A stretch of DNA of 64,000 nt from Aestuariibaculum sp. M13 (GTDB lineage: Bacteria; Bacteroidota; Bacteroidia; Flavobacteriales; Flavobacteriaceae), in assembly GCF_024723255.1 (NCBI RefSeq), contig NZ_JANIAC010000002.1, positions 186,001-250,000 of the forward strand, read 5' to 3'. Made by a program: the position numbers and the translations under genes. A model generated the notes under the pieces. The model saw only the letters and a list, made by a program, of their open reading frames with translations. It was not told the origin of the DNA and ran no database searches. Shown here one piece after another: positions 60,953 through 64,000 of the stretch. The number at the start of each line of letters is the position of its first letter. The stretch's first letter is position 1.

Positions 60953-61421
<469 letters not shown>

Positions 61422-61424
61422 GTG

Positions 61425-62054
61425 ATGAAACGATTTTACAAATTAACTCCCCAAATCGTCATTTGTTTAACCCTAATCTTTTTTATGTTCTCTTGTAATT
61501 CAGAAGAAATTTCTACCATGCAAGATGATTCATCGGTGTCTCTTTATGAAATTATTGAGGCTAATTCAAGTTACAGTACAGCTAAAGCTGCGCCCAAAAA
61601 GGGTTCAGATCCTATAGCTGCAATTGCAATTGATAACGGAAGTTTTACGCAGTTGGTAGCTGCTTTAATGTATGTAGATGAACAACTTGGCACAGGTTTG
61701 GTTGATTTATTTTTAAACGGAAAGGATCAATTCACTGTTTTCGCTCCAAATGATGACGCTTTTAATGCTTTGTATGACGCATTAGAAATTACAGGAATTA
61801 CCGATTTAGATGCTGAACTTGTTTTAAGTGTATTACAATATCACGTAACTACAGGTCGTAGAGCATCAAACAGCGTAGTTCCAAAAAATGGCATGCGCAC
61901 GATTGAAACATTATTACCCGAAGCTACTTTTAATGTTTATCCAGACTTGAGTATTATGGCTATCGGAAATTCAGCAAACATCCTGGCAGCTGATATTTCT
62001 GCTTCTAACGGAATTATTCACGTAATCGATACGGTTATACTCCCTATAGAATAA
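61425..62054 (+). CDS. Fasciclin (FAS1) domain lipoprotein
   Basis: The start is the ATG at 61425; a GTG three bases earlier is in frame but unneeded. The signal peptide MKRFYKLTPQIVICLTLIFF ends with the lipobox MFSC, so the product is a lipoprotein. After a low-complexity linker a single FAS1 domain spans about residues 70-208 (FTQLVAALMYVDEQLGTGLVDLFL, QFTVFAPNDDAFNALYDAL, VLSVLQYHVTTGRRAS, GIIHVIDTVILP). FAS1 domains mediate cell adhesion or matrix contact. It stands alone between a promoter candidate and a terminator. Confidence 0.92.
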   Translation: MKRFYKLTPQIVICLTLIFFMFSCNSEEISTMQDDSSVSLYEIIEANSSYSTAKAAPKKGSDPIAAIAIDNGSFTQLVAALMYVDEQLGTGLVDLFLNGKDQFTVFAPNDDAFNALYDALEITGITDLDAELVLSVLQYHVTTGRRASNSVVPKNGMRTIETLLPEATFNVYPDLSIMAIGNSANILAADISASNGIIHVIDTVILPIE

Positions 62055-62086
62055 TTTGTTTGTAGTTTAATTGGTTTATTAGGTAT

Positions 62087-62119
62087 AAAAGCTATCAAAA
62101 TTTTGATAGCTTTTATTTT
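62087..62119 (+). terminator. Intrinsic terminator after the fasciclin gene
   Basis: AAAAGCTATCAAAA is followed directly by its exact complement TTTTGATAGCTTTT, then ATTTTA. The centre must open to form a four-base loop. Confidence 0.75.
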
Positions 62120-62247
62120 ACATTTTTCTCAATAAAAACCAACTAATTCATTAATGAAAGTTAATTAAATATACTTTTTAGGTAATATTTATCATGAATT
62201 ATACGTAATCTAATGTTAAATTAGCAATTAAATATAAGCTTCAAAAA

Positions 62248-63438
62248 ATGAAAAACACAAAAATCAGCAGACGAGATTGGTTAAAAAAGGGATCTTTATC
62301 ATTAGCAGGAATGGCACTGGTACCATCTGATGTATGGGCAGAATCTGTGAAAATGGCGCAAGCTAATAACAGTACTTTTTTATATAGTACCGATAACAAT
62401 TTTAATGAATTTACGCCTCCTGATTTATTTGAATCTGAACTCAAAGCGATTTTAAGAGCTAATGAAAATCCTTATGGACCTCCTCCCCTTGCGGCTAAAG
62501 CTTTCCAGGAAGAAGTGTTTTCTGGAAACAGGTATGCTTGGTCTACACTTAACAATCTGATTGAAATGATTGCCAAAAAAGAAAATGTAAAACCTGAACA
62601 AATACTAATGGCTCCCGGGTCGTCTGATATTTTGGAGAAAGTAGCTATGGTATTCTTTCAGCATGGTGGAAATGTTGTTAGTGCCGATCCGAGTTACATG
62701 TCTTTAATAAATGTTTCCGAATCGTTTGGAGGGCAATGGAAGTCTGTTGAATTACTTGAAGATTATCAGCATGATTTAGAAGAAATGAATTCTGCTATTG
62801 ATGCGAACACTAAACTTATCTATATATGTAATCCAAATAACCCTACAGGCTCTATAACCGATGCTAAAAAACTTAAAAATTTCTGTAGTAAAGTATCTGA
62901 AAAAGTTCCTGTTTTTGTTGATGAAGCCTATATTGAATTATCCGATAATGGTTTAAAGGATAGTATGGTTAGCTTGGTTAGTGAAGGAAAGGATGTTATG
63001 GTAGCCAGAACATTTTCTAAAATACACGGAATGGCTGGTTTGCGGATAGGTTATTTAATAGGAAAAGAGGAAACGATTGATAGAATTAATCAAATCACTA
63101 GAGGTGGTATGGGTATTACCGGTCCTTCTATCATGGCTGCCACAACAAGCTTAAAAGGGTCTGAATTTTTAGAAATGACTAAAACTAAAATAGCTGAGGC
63201 TCGTTCCTATACAAAAGCTTATTTAGAGCGTAAAGGATTTAACTATATGCCTTCTCAAACCAATTTTATGATTTTTGAAATAGACATGGACGGTAAAGAA
63301 TTTTTAGAAAAAATATACAGTAAACAGGTTGGCGTTAGGGCATTTACATTCTGGGGGAAAAACTGGTGTCGGGTTAGTATGGGAACTATGGATGAAATGA
63401 AACTTTTTACCAATGCTATGGATGAAATATTTGCTTAA
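62248..63438 (+). CDS. HisC-like class I/II aminotransferase with a twin-arginine export signal
   Basis: The 396-residue protein opens with SRRDWLKKGSLSLAGMAL, a twin-arginine (Tat) signal, followed by a probable cleavage region near VWAES. The rest is a complete fold-type I aminotransferase closest in feel to histidinol-phosphate aminotransferase: RANENPYGPPPLAA, MAPGSSDILEKVAM, YICNPNNPTGS, FVDEAYIELS and the PLP-binding Lys in ARTFSKIHGMAGLRIGY, ending WCRVSMGTMDEM. Tat export of a folded PLP enzyme to the periplasm or membrane surface is consistent with the cofactor. A cytoplasmic hisC is already present in the his operon, so this has another substrate. The gene overlaps the permease gene behind it by one base. 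Confidence 0.88.
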   Translation: MKNTKISRRDWLKKGSLSLAGMALVPSDVWAESVKMAQANNSTFLYSTDNNFNEFTPPDLFESELKAILRANENPYGPPPLAAKAFQEEVFSGNRYAWSTLNNLIEMIAKKENVKPEQILMAPGSSDILEKVAMVFFQHGGNVVSADPSYMSLINVSESFGGQWKSVELLEDYQHDLEEMNSAIDANTKLIYICNPNNPTGSITDAKKLKNFCSKVSEKVPVFVDEAYIELSDNGLKDSMVSLVSEGKDVMVARTFSKIHGMAGLRIGYLIGKEETIDRINQITRGGMGITGPSIMAATTSLKGSEFLEMTKTKIAEARSYTKAYLERKGFNYMPSQTNFMIFEIDMDGKEFLEKIYSKQVGVRAFTFWGKNWCRVSMGTMDEMKLFTNAMDEIFA

Positions 63439-64000
63439 TGACTGAATCTCTTACCAAAATTGTTTCTTTCATTTTATTTATTCTTGTTGGAGTTTTATTA
63501 AAGAAAAAATTCGCAAACAGTGAAGAACTAAATGGGTTAAAAAAAATAATACTGTTATTAGCACTTCCCGCTACTATTTTTATAGCACTCCTAAAGATTG
63601 ATTTACAGCTAAACCTAATATTATTACCTGTTTTAGCATTAGGATTTAATCTGTTCTTGTTTTTGGTTACTCCTGTATTATTAATCTTTCTAGATATTAC
63701 GAATGAATCTCAAATTAAAACAGCTAAATTACTTATACCTTCTTTAGCTCCCGGGTTATCTTGTTTTCCGTTTATTTTTGAATTTTTAGGAAATTCATAC
63801 TTAGCCAAAGCTGCCATGGCTGATTTAGGGAATAAATTTTTTGTTCTTTTTGTATTGTATATAATTGCTATAAAATGGTATTACAGAAACAATAAAAACA
63901 ATGAAGAATCTCTAAAAGATAAAATGACGTCTTTGGCTAAAGTCATGTTTTTTGAACCTGTAAATATTTTAATAATAATCGCATTATTGCTTTTAGCATT
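63438..64000 (+). CDS. AEC-type (auxin efflux carrier family) permease, N-terminal part cut by the window
   Basis: An ATG at 63438, sharing its A with the TAA of the aminotransferase gene, opens a frame that runs to the window edge (about 187 residues). It begins MTESLTKIVSFILFILVGVLL and contains about five membrane segments, with LKKIILLLALPATIFIALLKID and GNKFFVLFVLYIIAIKWY, as in the AEC permease family of small-molecule exporters. The overlap shows translational coupling with the Tat aminotransferase, suggesting that the permease moves its substrate or product. The C-terminal half is not visible, so the family call is tentative. Confidence 0.65.
   Translation, partial: MTESLTKIVSFILFILVGVLLKKKFANSEELNGLKKIILLLALPATIFIALLKIDLQLNLILLPVLALGFNLFLFLVTPVLLIFLDITNESQIKTAKLLIPSLAPGLSCFPFIFEFLGNSYLAKAAMADLGNKFFVLFVLYIIAIKWYYRNNKNNEESLKDKMTSLAKVMFFEPVNILIIIALLLLA

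Overview
The window is chromosomal DNA of a member of the Bacteroidota, almost certainly family Flavobacteriaceae. The evidence is low GC content (roughly a third, judged by eye), a SusD-family lipoprotein, the fused lpxC/fabZ gene, a PorX-type regulator of the type IX secretion system, small flavobacterial lipoproteins, weak Shine-Dalgarno sequences, and promoters of the Bacteroidota form TTTG-N19-TAnnTTTG. The SusD gene and a formylglycine-generating-enzyme-like lipoprotein at the left edge suggest the end of a sulfated-polysaccharide utilization locus and hence a marine organism; that is inference. I saw no rRNA, tRNA, CRISPR array, transposase, integrase or prophage.

Layout. 1-4.5 kb: end of a SusD gene, an exported FGE-like protein, an exported repeat protein and a DUF3667 membrane protein. 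4.5-12.5 kb: uvrA, an ECF sigma factor with a 48-residue gene behind it, a cysteine-free endonuclease III, a BCP peroxiredoxin, a large conserved protein of unknown function, a metallo-beta-lactamase-fold hydrolase and a membrane-anchored protein. 12.6-15.5 kb: a small lipoprotein, an XRE-type regulator, a gap holding seven copies of an operator-like palindrome, an M14 peptidase and an Lrp/AsnC regulator. 15.5-23.2 kb: surface-polysaccharide genes (UDP-GlcNAc epimerase/dehydrogenase pair, DegT-type aminotransferase, CapD-type dehydratase, PglC-type sugar transferase) split by aroB and proline dehydrogenase. 23.2-31.6 kb: alanine dehydrogenase, a TonB-receptor-like barrel protein, a 47-residue exported peptide overlapping a membrane-protein gene, tsaE, porX and an HD phosphohydrolase. 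31.7-37.6 kb: lipid A genes lpxD, lpxC/fabZ and lpxA, then efp, a second lpxD-like gene and sucD. 37.8-41.5 kb: fabG, a VWA membrane protein and a prohibitin-like protein.

41.6-48.8 kb is a complete histidine operon, hisG-D-C-B-H-A-F-IE. It is preceded by an 18-residue leader peptide containing three His codons, an antiterminator and a terminator, which together form a classical transcription attenuator. 48.8-52.7 kb holds small housekeeping and unknown genes. 52.9-57.6 kb is the leucine operon leuC-D-A-B. 57.7-61 kb encodes membrane proteins and an OmpA-like lipoprotein. The right edge holds a fasciclin lipoprotein, a HisC-like aminotransferase with a twin-arginine signal, and the start of an AEC-type permease whose gene overlaps it by one base.

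The observations I would check first are the histidine attenuator, the XRE/M14 operator array, the Tat-exported aminotransferase coupled to a permease, the overlapping exported peptide, and the endonuclease III without cysteines. Most other genes are ordinary flavobacterial core genes.
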